From the NCBI GenBank assembly GCA_003427395.1, contig BFEA01000250.1, positions 370,642-403,174 of the forward strand: a DNA stretch of 32,533 nucleotides, read 5' to 3'. This DNA is from Chara braunii. Its lineage: Eukaryota; Streptophyta; Charophyceae; Charales; Characeae. Shown piece after piece: positions 17,994 to 28,150 of the stretch. Under the pieces are notes generated by a model that worked only from the letters and a program-made list of their open reading frames with translations, was not told the DNA's origin and made no database searches. The stretch's first letter is position 1. Every line of letters begins with the position of its first letter. Position numbers and translations under genes: made by a program.

Positions 17994-20030
17994 AAGGGCA
18001 AATGCCCACTGCACAAGGATGCATGTGTGGGCTATTGCCACTCCAACCACAAAATGTGGGCAAGCAAGCACTTTCAATGAATGTATAAGATAAATGAAAT
18101 ACTCTAACCCTTGATGAAATCGAGGATGAGTGGGTTATTCACCGCGAAAATGGAAATAATATCATCCTGGAACCCTTCACGAATGGGAGTATCACTAGGT
18201 ATTCATGGTGAAGAAGGTTCTAGAACACACAGACGGAAAACAGACAGCCACACCAACCAACTGTGGTGCTGCATGCTGAACCGTTATCAACGCCAGAGTG
18301 AGCAGTGTCAGTTCAGATTTTGCAACAGGTAAATATCCTGAGTTTGAGGCTAAGGGACTCTAACCCCATCATCACCTCTCAGCAGGCAGGGTATGTGGGT
18401 AGCACAAGTACCAGCCCAAGACGCTATGGCTCGTAGCTGATGTTCGATTAGCATGTGATTAGACACTCTCCTGTGTGCTCATCCACGACACCGTCTTATG
18501 GCACCTCTTATCTTTCTATGCTGATACCCATCTTTCTGATGTTTACTAGCTTTCTGTAGAGCGGGACTGAAATTGCAGTGCCTGTAGGTGGTTCATATGG
18601 TAATGTATTACCCTGCTCAGGCTGCTGCGTCCGTCGTTCGTCTGGCAAGCGCCCAACGCTGCATGCGAGACATGCTAAGAGAGCACGCAGATGATGGCAT
18701 TGGGATAGTCCAGGCAACAGAGACACATACTTTCTATGACAGCTTCCTCGGAACACTGACAACACATGGCGTGTTGCTGACATGTCAGCTGGAAAGCAGG
18801 CTGACGTTCGCAGCTGTCTAGTATTTAGACATGGCATGGCGAGGCCACGACAGCATGCTGGGCAAGTAATCAGGGGGTGGGAGGGATGAGTACAAGACGA
18901 AGGATCACAGTTTTTGCAGCAGAGGCTGGCAGTGACCATCCCCTCATAGTGTTCAGAGCAGAGACTATGTTGTGTGCATGCTTTGGTACAGAAACAATCT
19001 TACCTCTATAGCAAGCAACATGGGGCACAATAGATCCATTATATCCCTTTATAAGTATCTCTACTTTGGCGTCTTTTGGGGTACCCCTTTCATTTGTCCT
19101 TGCAGCTCCCCTTTTACTAAGCCTTTCACGTACACGGCTGGCCACGTTGATTATGGTTTAGCGCCAGCCAGCTGCCCACATCCCCATGTGCCTCAACGGC
19201 ACACTTCCACATTATGTGTTTTAGCATGTTCGCTGTAGACAACCCCACAAAAGAAAGGCATGATTGTGCCAGACTGTTTCATCGGCTTTCACCAACTCAT
19301 CTGGAGGTTGAACCTCGACAGTCTGCCCAGGGTGCATTAGCCTGATGGATAAGGATTCGCCAGGTCACTCAGAGCGAGCAATAACCCTGAGAAAAGTGGT
19401 CGACTTCACTCGCACTGTGTGTGCCCACTTCTGAGCAGGTGAAAAGGTCCTCTTGTGTCACTACTGGGAACCCCTCCAAGGACTGCAACAGTGCAACCCC
19501 TTGGAGCATTCCTCTCAGGGGTGTTCCCCAGGATTCCATCCCCTACCCTCCCTCCGCTTCGCCTTTGTTGGCCCTCCTCTTGCCTATCACTGTTTCTGCC
19601 ATACTTTTTTCCCTTTTTCTTCACTTCACTTAATTGAAGTTAATTCTCTTCATGTGAGTGACCTTCAGTTTCTGAATTCCTAAAATTCTATTTCTCTCTT
19701 CTTTGGTGCTTAACCTTGGATCACATTTTTCAGCATGTCCTTCTGGTACCCCAGTAACTTCCAGGAGAAATAACTTGACGAGTTCTGAATTTCATGTGTT
19801 TCATAAGTTCATATATGTTTTATGCTTTTCTCTGCAGCGTGTGAAGTATCATCAGTGCCTTGGCTCCTGAAGTGTTCAAATGGTAACGATTACACATTCT
19901 CAGCGCGGATCTGACATTCCATTAGCCAATGTGCATGCTCCTCATTCTTGTCTCAAAAAGAACAAAAACAAAACAGCATGAAAGAGTCTGAAAGACACAT
20001 TGCACAAATATAAACAGTTTGCCAACCTTC
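17994..20030. other. no supported gene over about 2 kb
   Basis: Several short frames exist (for example plus 18588-18821 and minus 18508-18939), but none has a recognised motif or consistent coding look. An A-box-like word occurs at 19337 without a B box. Immediately before the LINE tail the sequence becomes T/C-rich. Confidence 0.4.
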
Positions 20031-20973
20031 TTTCTTTCTTTCTTTTTTCCTTTTTTTTCCTTTTTTCTTTTTTTCAAAACGAAGCCCAATCTATTCTGGG
20101 GGCTTCAGTCCGGTTGCTCATCACTGGCAAGCCAAAAGTACATGCGAAGCAGTTGAAGAGGAAAAGAAAGAGTACATCAGATAAGAGTCAGATACAGCCA
20201 CCCTTGCAGCTGTAGTTGCTTACACAAGGAGAGAGGGGGGGGGGGGGGTTGCTTCGGCCGCTTTTCCCCCGAACCATGACTCATTTGCAAGGTGCACTTG
20301 CTGGCCGGGAAGCTTACTGGCAGCACCCAGACACACAGCATGTCGATCCTGTAAATGGCAGGGTGCAGGGGAGAGCTGCCTGGCAGCCTCACTGGCCGGT
20401 CAATGTCCAAATTCTAACTGAATATCTATTCCCCCAGTCATTGTCCCTACCTTCTACTGAATGATACTATCTCACTGTTTCCTTGCCGTTTGCTTGACAT
20501 CCAGATACTTTGCCTATTGCCTACTTTACTACTACAAACTACAATATATCATATACCTCATGCTTGGCCTCGCATTATGTGCCCATTCCCTACCTTGGGC
20601 TATGCTCCTAATACTCACGAGCTCCCTTGGTTCCTTAAAAATTATGTATAGCACCCCAGCCTTTTTCATTACAGCTTTGTCTCCCTTCCCACCCTCCCCC
20701 TCCCCTCACATATTTGTACCCCCACCCCTACTTTCTTCCTATCTTATCCTCAGCCCTCTCTTTGTGTGCCTACCCTACAACTTGATTCTATCCTATCCTC
20801 GTCCATTCCCACTAACTTCCAAACCTCTATATTACACATCGGTCTCCGCTTGACATGTTCGTCGCAGCAACAGAGGCCCAAACGAGACTCAGCCCGACTG
20901 GGGGTCCGGTACCAGCAGCTGTGGATAGGAGTTCCATTTCTTCCAAAAGCAATCCTTTCCTTCTCCTGCTCGG

Positions 20974-21491
20974 TCACACCGACGAAAGTCTGCCTGAATG
21001 GCCACTCAGATATTTTCCATCGCTTGTCCCTAATGTGCCTGCAGGGTGGGGTCCGTGCCATGTCTGCAGCGCTCGTTTCTCGGGGTCCAGATGGTCCATA
21101 TCAGTGCTGCTCAATTTATTGGCCTTCATCAGGGTTCCCAGGAGAATGAGCGCCTCATCTGTTTCTGCTCCTTCCAACGGGGTGTGCTCTGCTATTTGCG
21201 CCCACCACGTCCAAAAGGCCCGGATTACCGGGCATTGCACGAACAGGTGGGGTATGGTCTCCACCTCTCCACATCCTGCCGCACATTGCATGTTCCACTT
21301 ACGGTCTTCCAATGGCTGTTTCTGATCCCGCAGCACCGCCATAAGAGCACATTGCACGTTCCACTTACGCTGAGTCCATCTTTCGTAATAAACGTCCAGT
21401 CTCTCTTGGCCCAGCGACTCTTGAGTTCCCCACAGATGTCGCGTGGCTCTAGCAGGGAGTTATAGATGTTCTTGTTCGTCAGCTACTGCAG
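20974..21491 (-). pseudogene. LINE ORF2 C-terminus with zf-RVT zinc-binding region
   Basis: Starting from LTNKNIYNSLLEPRD and ELKSRWAKRDWTFI (about 21491-21380), the sequence moves with a frame change into CAAGCGEVETIPHLFVQCP (about 21282-21226). This is the zf-RVT pattern found at the C-terminus of plant LINE ORF2 proteins, followed by VIRAFWTWW. It matches the family in order and spacing. It is separated from the rest of ORF2 by the poly(A)-tailed insertion at 21576-21818. After the frame closes at 20974 the remaining sequence is presumed 3' untranslated. Confidence 0.7.
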
Positions 21492-21575
21492 CGGGGTTGT
21501 TCTCTTATGCATCCTCTGACGAGGCTCCCAGTCTCGCGGGTCCCAACTTAAGTCTCGCTGCCGGTGTGCCACCCT

Positions 21576-21818
21576 TTTTTTTTTTTTTTTTTNNNNNNNN
21601 NNNNNNNNNNNNNNNNNNNNNNNNNNNNNNNNNNNNNNTTTTTTTTTTTTTTTTTTTTTTTGAAAACACACCCCCTGCAGTGTTAGTGGTGCTGGTACGA
21701 GCAGACACCACTAGCACCCGGGGAGAGGCTCCATCTATTGGTGGGGAGCTCCACCTGCTGGAAAATGGGTCCAGCGTCCCATATACCAAATTGATGAGCA
21801 TGAACAGATAGAATGAGA
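21576..21818 (-). mobile_element. poly(A)-tailed insertion inside the LINE, flanked by a 16-bp target-site duplication
   Basis: On the minus strand the element starts at 21818 and ends in a long A run (plus T, 21576-21661) that holds the assembly gap. It is flanked by GCCGGTGTGCCACCCT (21560-21575) and GCTGGTGCGCCACCCT (21819-21834), which differ at two bases, as an aged target-site duplication would. It contains hairpins GCTCC/GGAGC (21728-21732, 21745-21749) and GCTGGA/TCCAGC (21757-21762, 21770-21775) like those of the 4.8-kb element. LINE coding character resumes on both sides. A SINE or a 5'-truncated LINE tail are both possible. Confidence 0.75.
21593..21638. other. assembly gap of 46 N inside a homopolymer
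   Basis: 46 consecutive N lie between two runs of T. The true length of the poly(A) tail on the minus strand is therefore unknown, and the gap size may be nominal. Confidence 0.98.
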
Positions 21819-22003
21819 GCTGGTGCGCCACCCTATATGGGCAGAATCGGCCTTGTTCCTTCGTCCCTCCCTCACATACCACTACAGTCTCCGCACCACC
21901 ACGCAGTGACTTCCAACCACTCTTCTTGGGGGGGCCGTTCCACTCTACAGACCATGTCTGGCCTGGTGACTCCTTTAATTCGCACCCATTCTCCTTGTGC
22001 CAC

Positions 22004-22385
22004 CTTGTCCTTCTTTAGCAGATCTATCCATTGCGAGGGGATAGCCTCTCTCAGCTCTCTCACCCATTTCGTTCTCCATGCTTTCCTGACGAGCACTGTC
22101 ATCATCTCGCTATCTGTGCGCCAGTCTTTGCAGTCCTTGTCCCATAAATGTCCCACTTTGAATACCCCTGGCTCTGCCCACTTCCATCCAAATGCTTGTC
22201 CTTCTTTAGCAGATCTATCCATTGCGAGGGGATCGCCTCTCTCAGCTCTCTCACCCATTTCGTTCTCCATGCTTTCCTGACGAGCACTGTCATCATCTCG
22301 CTATCTGTGCACCAGTCTTTGCGGTCCTCGTCCCATAAATGTCCCACTTTGAATACCCCCGGCTCTGCCCACTTCCATCCAAATG
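22004..22385. repeat. 191-bp tandem duplication inside LINE ORF2
   Basis: Two adjacent 191-base copies (22004-22194 and 22195-22385) are about 97% identical, with a handful of substitutions (for example GATAGCC against GATCGCC). 191 is not a multiple of three, so the second copy shifts the ORF2 frame. The minus-strand translation therefore shows the same peptide twice (WKWAEPGVFKVGHLW, once in each of two frames). Confidence 0.9.
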
Positions 22386-22562
22386 CTCCCCGCCGACCCC
22401 GCCATGGGAAGGGATCGCCTTCTTCATCGCATATGAATCTGTTGTCAAACAACAGATGGCTGACAACTGCGTCCACAGATGATGGTATCCGGCATCTAAG
22501 CTGCACCTTTTTCCACAAAGTCAATTTGGTGGACCACGCAGTGCCTCTGTGAATATGACCTA

Positions 22563-23857
22563 TCAGAGATACTCAGCGGGCATATTTCCACCACCTCCTC
22601 CGGGACCTGCAGTGCCTATGCCAAGTGGACTCGTGTAACTTCTTGCCATGTGTCCTCCATCGTCCCCAGCAGGACCCAGATTAATTGGCGAATTTGGAGG
22701 GCTATGATGTGGAACCTCAGGATCCAGCAGTCCCAAGCCCCCGAACCGTCTTGGCTGAATCAGCTTGTCCCATGCCACTCTGCAGATTGAATCTTCAGCA
22801 GCCGCATTGTTCGATCATCAGTGGGCATGAATCGCCATGTTTGATATACCGGAAGGTTCGTTTACCTGGCATGTGCACTGGCCCTGTGTACCACAGTGTT
22901 GCCAACACCGAGTTTTTTATTATTAGGGCCTTACCGAACACCCCCATGCAATCTTTTGCACTCCAGGCCCTGAGCCTAGCCACCGCTGCGGCTGCACGTA
23001 TCGCCATCTGTTCCACCCTCCCCGTAGCTTGGGTTCAGGTTTGCTCCTAAGAAGGCCATTCTTTCCCCATTCTCGACTGTCGGGATGTCCCATCCCTCCA
23101 GCGGGTCCAACCCCAGGGGCATCACTGCTTTAGATTTCTGCCAGTTGACTCGTGCCCCGGAGTACTTGCAGAATACACCCAGATCCCCTTTAAGCAGTCC
23201 CAATTGTTGAACAGTCGGCATAATGACTGCACCCGTATCATCTGCGAAAGCCTTCGTCTGCAGCGTCTTTGATCGTGTCTTCAGGCCCTCTAACCTATCA
23301 TCCGCTCTTAATATTTCATGCAACGATTCAATATAAATCACATAGAGGGCGGGGGACAGTGGGCAGCTCTGCCTAACTGACCTTGTGACCCTCAAACTGT
23401 CCGATCTTACCCCCTTTTTTTTTTCCAGTGCAGCAAAGAATTGTCACGTCGTACATTCCCCCACTACAATCCACAGTTCCTCGGTGCGCCTCCCCCACCT
23501 AATTGCTTCCTCCTCCTGTCACTCCCTCCTCCCCCTTGCGGCCTCCACCCTTTCTGCCCACCATTCGTCGTCCGACTGGCCTTTTCCAGAAGCGGAGCTC
23601 AACTCCTCCAATTTGCCCACGTACTCCTCCCCCATTCTTCGGTGGGCCAGATAGCTGCCCCTCAATTGCTTATTCAATTTACCTCGCAGATCTTGCATTG
23701 TCGTTGTTACGTGCGTCAACATTCCATCCGCCGTAACATCTCTCGTCCATTCTTCCCAAAATTGGGTTACCATTGGGCGAAACTCCTTGCTTTTGAACAC
23801 CCATGCTGGCCGAGACTTCGGTGGGTGGCTATTTCGATGTTCCCCACTGGATAACAT
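22563..23857 (-). pseudogene. LINE ORF2 linker and reverse transcriptase with an internal deletion
   Basis: The linker (23857-23519, FKSKEFRPMVTQFWEEW and on) leads to QFFAALEKKRG, the usual approach to the RT domain. The sequence then jumps straight to LRVTRSVRQSCPLSPALYV and the catalytic KAFADDTGAVI (frame 23395-22976). The RT parts that normally lie between, including the motif with the first catalytic Asp, are absent, so about 150-200 residues look deleted near 23395-23420. Downstream come the thumb-like LRAWSAKDCMGVFGKALIIK (about 22968) and AWDKLIQPRRFGGLGLLDPE (22778), typical of LINE ORF2. Stops and frame changes separate the pieces. Confidence 0.75.
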
Positions 23858-24579
23858 ACTATGACAGCCGAATGGTCTGAGGTGGCCATCGGACAGATTT
23901 GAGCTTGTTGTATGACATCATTAAGAATGATCGACGCCCGTATCATATCGATTCTACTTCTTTGGGTGACCGTGTTGCCCCAGAAGGTATAGATGTTGTC
24001 CTCGGGGTGTATCACTTTGATGAAGTTTGTACATCCCAGTCGAGTTATGCCATTCACTAGCGCCAGCGAATCAGCTTCCATCCGCCTGCCTCCCGCCGCA
24101 TCCAGCAAAGGGGTCACTACAAAGTTGAAATCGCCTGCCATGATAATCTTGTCCACCTCAGGTATTAGTGTTTGAATCCGTTCCCACATTCTCATTCGCA
24201 TTCCAATTTCTGTTGGTCCATAAACTGTGATCACTCCCCATCTCTCCTCTCCCCGCTGCAAGGTTACCTAGGCCCATCGCACCCGCGAGTCACAAAACCA
24301 GTCTACTACTTCCCCTCGGAAGTGAGGCTATATCAGGATGAACACCCCTCCTTTGGTGCCCTGCATCGAGGCCCACACCTGGTGGCCATTCCACCATAGT
24401 GCAGGGCTCTCGGTCTTGGCCTTGTCCAGCTTTGTTTCTTGGAGGCAAACCATGCCGATCTGCTCTTCTTTTACCTTCTGCTTGAGCTCCCGCCGCTTGG
24501 CCTGCAGCGAATTCCTTCCCAGGCCTCTCACGTTCCATGTCATCAGCTTCAACATGTTCCATTGCCTCACTCTCTGCAT
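23767..24579 (-). pseudogene. LINE ORF2 apurinic/apyrimidinic-type endonuclease domain
   Basis: Exonuclease-endonuclease-phosphatase fold motifs occur in order: LMTWNVRGLGRN (catalytic Asn), CLQETKL (catalytic Glu), GGVFILI, VITVYGP, IIMAGDFNFV (Asp and Asn), SRIDMI (Asp) and TSDHSAV (Asp-His pair). In LINEs this domain nicks the target DNA for target-primed reverse transcription (family knowledge). The two halves are in the same frame, separated by 22 codons that contain stops at 24328-24330 and about 24268. All catalytic residues appear retained, so the domain died through nonsense changes, not active-site loss. Confidence 0.85.
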
Positions 24580-24735
24580 CTACCCCTTTTCCGTCCTACA
24601 CGGCTTTATTTTGTCTTCCTATACTCCCTCACCTCTACATTACCTTCCTGTCTAAGTCCTTCCCTACTCTCCCATTTGTTCTCCCCTATTCCAATCCTGT
24701 CTTCCTCTATTTTGTTGTCAGGGGGGGTGTCATCA

Positions 24736-25816
24736 TCATAGTGACACCCCATAGGATAATATATCCCCCATCCCTTTTTGAAAGTGTTGAGTCCCCATAC
24801 GGTCTTCCGCCGGTAAGCGCGAGTTGACGTTGTTGAGGATGAGCAGGGTGGTCTCATGGGCTATACAATAATCTTGCGATAGCGCCCTTGGACCGAAAAC
24901 TTGGGCAAACTCCTCCCAGCGCAGACCGTTTTTTTCCAGTCTTGACTTACCCGGTTTCCGGGGAATGACTTCCCGAAAATACATCACAATCAAGTATTCC
25001 ATCCCTATAGCTGTTTGGCGCACAGATCTCATTGTTGACAATCGGGGCAGGGAGAACACCCCCTAGTCATCCCCCACCCATTTATGCACACACCGCAAAA
25101 CTTGCTGCTCATGTGGTAGTGCATTTGGGTTATATGCTGGCACGCTGGTCGCTCCACCCAATAACATTTGGACTCCATTTGGCGCCCACCACAGGGTTAA
25201 AGGACATACATTCCATTCATTTTCTCTCAGGATGTCTTTAAGGTTTAATTGTACTGGCTCCTGGCGTGGCCCGGGGGGTCCCCTGGGTAGCCCCGTCCCC
25301 CTGCTGCTCCCTCCCCCTTCGGTGATAGTTCTCCCCCAATTCCTCACTTTGCTCCACCGCTGCTTGGTCCTCTGACACTTGTTGTTCTTGCACCCTCCCC
25401 GATACTTCTTCTGAGTTCGACGAGCAGCTCCTTCGCTGCTTCACCGTCTGCCCCTCCCCCTCCTCGCTCTCCCCCTCAAATCCTTCAGGTTGGTGCACAA
25501 ATCCCTCCCTTTTAAAGCTCTCTGAGCTCTCTAGCCTTTCCGAGCCTTCCGTGTACAACTCATCCCCCATGTCTTCGTTCCCTGTTGGTGTAACCGCCCC
25601 CTCCAGAGGGAGGCCATAACTTGTGTCTTTGGGGGGGAGGGAGGCCGACGACAAAGGAGATATATCCCTCTTCCTCCCCCTCAGTCGGCTATATAAGTAT
25701 ATTCCCTTTTTCTCTTCTTTTTTGGGAAAAGTTATAAAACCTCCCCGCAGCGAAACCTTTGTATTCATTTCCCCCCAAAAGGGGCAAAAACTGTTGCAAG
25801 GCCCCAAAACGTGCAA
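24736..25816 (-). pseudogene. LINE ORF1-like N-terminal region
   Basis: Three successive minus-strand frames (25816-25238, 25347-25063 and 25059-24736) overlap or abut and look like one broken protein. The N-terminal third is rich in Glu, Ser, Gly and Gln (SESFKREGFVHQPEGFEGES), probably disordered. The middle is basic/proline-rich. The last part is more globular (LRWEEFAQVFGPRALSQDYC). Position upstream of the endonuclease supports ORF1, whose product usually binds the element RNA. The CCHC knuckle and DUF4283-type region common in plant LINE ORF1 are not visible, so identity rests on position. Confidence 0.45.
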
Positions 25817-25853
25817 CGAATTAGCCTCGCGGGGCCCTTATCAAACATACAAG

Positions 25854-26938
25854 TGTTATGGGTTGTGGCCCCCAGCAAGCCTTGTGCCCGCCATAAGTGA
25901 AGGCGGGCCTGAATATTCAAGGCCAGCCTATTTTCAACATTTTTCCATATGTGGGGACTCAGACAGTTGCAGCACGCCAATTGGTTACAGAGCAATGTGA
26001 TCCTCCAGGCTCTTTCCAGACCCAAAGTCTGCGCTATACAGTTGGGCCCAGGGCTCAGGTGGTTGCGCCCTGGGCACACGCCGCATGAGGCCAACACATC
26101 ACGGACCGGCCGCAGGCCAATGAGAAAGCAGCATTGTCGTCACACATGTGTCGTGAGCCAATGAGAATGTTGCGAACACTTGGAGGTTGGGTGGCTGCCT
26201 GGACGTGCCTAACTGCACGAGGCCCAGGCCAGTATCTGAAACTGGGCCTGGGCACAAACACTTGGGGCCAAAATCAAGCTATTGGGGGCCCCCCACGCCT
26301 GACCAGGCCAGCCAGCAGCGGGCACACTTTCCATAAAGGGAAGTGTGTGCCCCAGGAGGGGGACATTTTGGCCTGGGCAGGCATTGTGGCCACGCTGCTG
26401 CATTGTCGTGCGACACTGCGCTATGCAAGCATGTTGGGGCGCACGCGAACACTAAGAGGCGAGAGGGCGCTGTAATGGCAGAAGTCGCATGGCGGCCATA
26501 GCCAGGTCGAGCGTGCAGTAGCAGGTGGTGGTGATGGTGGTCTTCGAGTAGGAGGCGCATGCAAAGGGAACCAAGGGAGGATGAGGGGAAGAAAGAGAAC
26601 GTACCTGGTGTATGCTGGTGGTCGGCATGGGTGTTGACGTCACGTACATTGGTCTTCGACTTCGATGTATGTCAGTCGCTTGAAATTAGATAGGACACGT
26701 AGACTGAGTAGTGTAGGTTGGGCGTTGGGCGCTGGGCGCTAAACAACAGGGGTGACATGGGATACAGTGTTGGTGTGACTAGAGAGCGTCCACATTGGCA
26801 CTCGAGTTCATTGTATTACTCTTATTTGGATGGTATCTTGGTGCATTTGTGCTCTCTGCTTTGTACATGACTATCTGGACTACTTCATGATTTTGCAACT
26901 TGGTTTTCTGTTTATCGCTCTTGCTCATATTTCTTGCA
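25854..26938 (+). repeat. putative 5' long terminal repeat
   Basis: The right end is set by TTGCA three bases before the primer binding site. The left end is a candidate TGTTATGGG at 25854, just past the LINE, giving 1085 bp with TG...CA ends. The body is rich in GGCC/GGGCC words and has a hairpin at 26222-26253 (GCCCAGGCC-AGT facing ACTGGGCCTGGGC). A TGACGTCA palindrome lies at about 26634. No second LTR is in the window, so the left boundary is a guess; the right end is firmer. Confidence 0.35.
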
Positions 26939-26941
26939 ATT

Positions 26942-26962
26942 TGGTATCGGAGCTGGTTCGAT
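26942..26962 (+). other. primer binding site for initiator tRNA-Met
   Basis: TGGTATCGGAGCTGGTTCGA matches the complement of the 3' end of plant initiator tRNA-Met (which begins TGGTATCAGAGC) with one substitution in the first 12 bases, and keeps similarity beyond (GGTTCGAT). This is the standard minus-strand primer site of plant LTR retrotransposons. It lies three bases after a TTGCA end, as expected. Confidence 0.7.
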
Positions 26963-27256
26963 ATCGCCATCATAGGCGCTGGCGACTTTGTTACTTGGTG
27001 CCCTGACGAAGCTTCTACGCAGTGAGGATACATTGGCGCTGGTTTGGTTAGGCAACTCCCGAGTAGCGGGGAGCGTCGTCTGAAGACTGCGGCGACAACG
27101 GATGTATGTGGGATGATGAGGGCATGCTGACATGGCATTTTGGCTGAGGTTGTGTGTGGTATCGAGGATAAGACCGGTAATCAAAATGCACATTGACGCA
27201 ATTGGTGAGAAATCAGTGGTTGGGGGCAGCTATCTTCAGGTACATTGTTCCCTTAC

Positions 27257-27500
27257 CTATCTTCCCATCTCAATCTCTCCTTACCGTGAGGAAGTGAGTC
27301 CAACTTGAGTGTCCTACCTTGAGAGTCGACATTCTTCCTGGTGGCGAATTTGGAAGGAGAGGGTGGTGCCTCTGAAGGGCCGTGGTCGAAGCACGGGTGA
27401 CGGTCACCATACCAACCCATGGGAGTAGAGCACGCATGCTTTGTTGCTTTGTCCTTTAAGCTCTTGCTGCGCTCTAGAGGGAACATGGATATGCGAGACG
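27257..27500 (-). CDS. antisense exon-like ORF in the gypsy leader, exon b
   Basis: The minus-strand frame from the ATG at 27486 (MFPLERSKSLKDKATKHACS) ends at a strong donor AGATAG|GTAAGG (exon end 27257); the ORF's TAA is part of that donor. A second donor-like CAAG|GTAGGA lies about 60 bases earlier. An acceptor-like TTCTTTATAG precedes the frame. Composition is protein-like (WYGDRHPCFDHGPSEAPPSP). No domain is recognised. It may be part of a host gene captured by the element or one into which the element inserted. The exon reading is inference. Confidence 0.35.
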
Positions 27501-27541
27501 TCTACCAGACCATCTATAAAGAACCTCTGGCGGGATCTCAT

Positions 27542-27880
27542 CTATGGCTGTGATCGTCGCCTGTCTGCGACGGTAAATAATTCCTGAGGACTTCCGGGGT
27601 TGTCCTTAAATTGCCTCTTGATCAGCCAGATGAATCGGATGTAAGGCTCATTGCACGCAAGGACAAATAATAGGCAGAACTGGTCATAAGCAGGTTCCTG
27701 GGCACAGGGGTGGGCCGTTGTGCACGACAGACACTGTTGCTTGATGATGCAAGTCCGAATCGTTGGATACAGGGGAAGGGAAGGTTCCAATTGGTGCTTG
27801 TACACAAACGCAATGATTCCCATTTCTGCATACATTTGTGCACTTGATTTACTTTTATTTTGAGTAGTTGAGGTGACAAA
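27542..27880 (-). CDS. antisense exon-like ORF in the gypsy leader, exon a
   Basis: A minus-strand frame of about 112 codons follows an acceptor-like GTATTAGCAG (exon start 27880) and ends at a TAG (27542-27544); an internal Met lies at 27835. Residues are notably protein-like, with Cys spacing CIIKQQCLSC and then CAQEPAYDQFC, and a hydrophobic/aromatic stretch (EPYIRFIWLIKRQFKDNPGS). Coding look continues past the TAG in frame for about 45 codons. I do not recognise the family. It lies between the primer binding site and gag in the opposite direction, where no conserved gypsy protein is expected, so a transduced host-gene fragment is a reasonable alternative. Confidence 0.4.
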   Translation of the reverse strand, partial: FVTSTTQNKSKSSAQMYAEMGIIAFVYKHQLEPSLPLYPTIRTCIIKQQCLSCTTAHPCAQEPAYDQFCLLFVLACNEPYIRFIWLIKRQFKDNPGSPQELFTVADRRRSQP

Positions 27881-28090
27881 CTGCTAATACCTACCAAACA
27901 ACATCAGATTAGAATTGTTAGTCTACCATAGCCAATTATGTTTGACACTGTTGTGAGAAAACTAATTGAAGTAGGAATAAATCATTTGCCCAGTATGTGT
28001 ATATATTTTGTTGATACCACTTGATCGGTAGCCTGGTTGACTTGCCGAATATTTAATCATTTTTACTCGTCTACAAATCGGTCAGACACA

Positions 28091-28150
28091 TGCTATGGTA
28101 GGCCCTAGTGAGGGCATTCGTGCAATGGTAGGCCCTAGTGAGGGCACTAG
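28091..28150 (+). repeat. two 30-bp tandem repeats at the start of gag
   Basis: TGCNATGGTAGGCCCTAGTG plus ten further bases occurs at 28091-28120 and 28121-28150. In the frame from the ATG at 28095 it encodes MVGPSEG twice, so the duplication is frame-neutral at ten codons. Confidence 0.85.

Larger units (their letters stand above)
20031..25850 (-). mobile_element. degraded non-LTR retrotransposon (LINE) with ORF1-like and ORF2 regions
   Basis: Read right to left: an ORF1-like acidic region (25816 to about 24736), an apurinic-type endonuclease (24579-23767), a linker and damaged reverse transcriptase (23857-22563), a C-terminal region including zf-RVT (22524-20974), a 3' untranslated stretch, and an A/G-rich tail on the minus strand (plus T/C run, 20031-20075) preceded by the hairpin GAAGCCC/GGGCTTC (20081-20087 with 20100-20106). 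Every coding part carries stops or frameshifts, so it cannot move on its own. Both outer limits are approximate and no target-site duplication was found. The domain order matches plant and algal L1-type LINEs (family knowledge). Confidence 0.8.

Noticed and set aside
19334-19400. Possible tRNA-Arg-like gene (TTAGCCTGATGGATAAGG)
   Set aside because: No B box and no foldable T arm or acceptor stem follow.
20461-20853. Plus-strand hydrophobic frame
   Set aside because: It lies opposite the LINE 3' untranslated part, is low in complexity and has no recognised family.
21443-21811. Long plus-strand frame across the N gap
   Set aside because: It is kept open by poly(T) and N; the minus strand carries the real LINE and insertion features.
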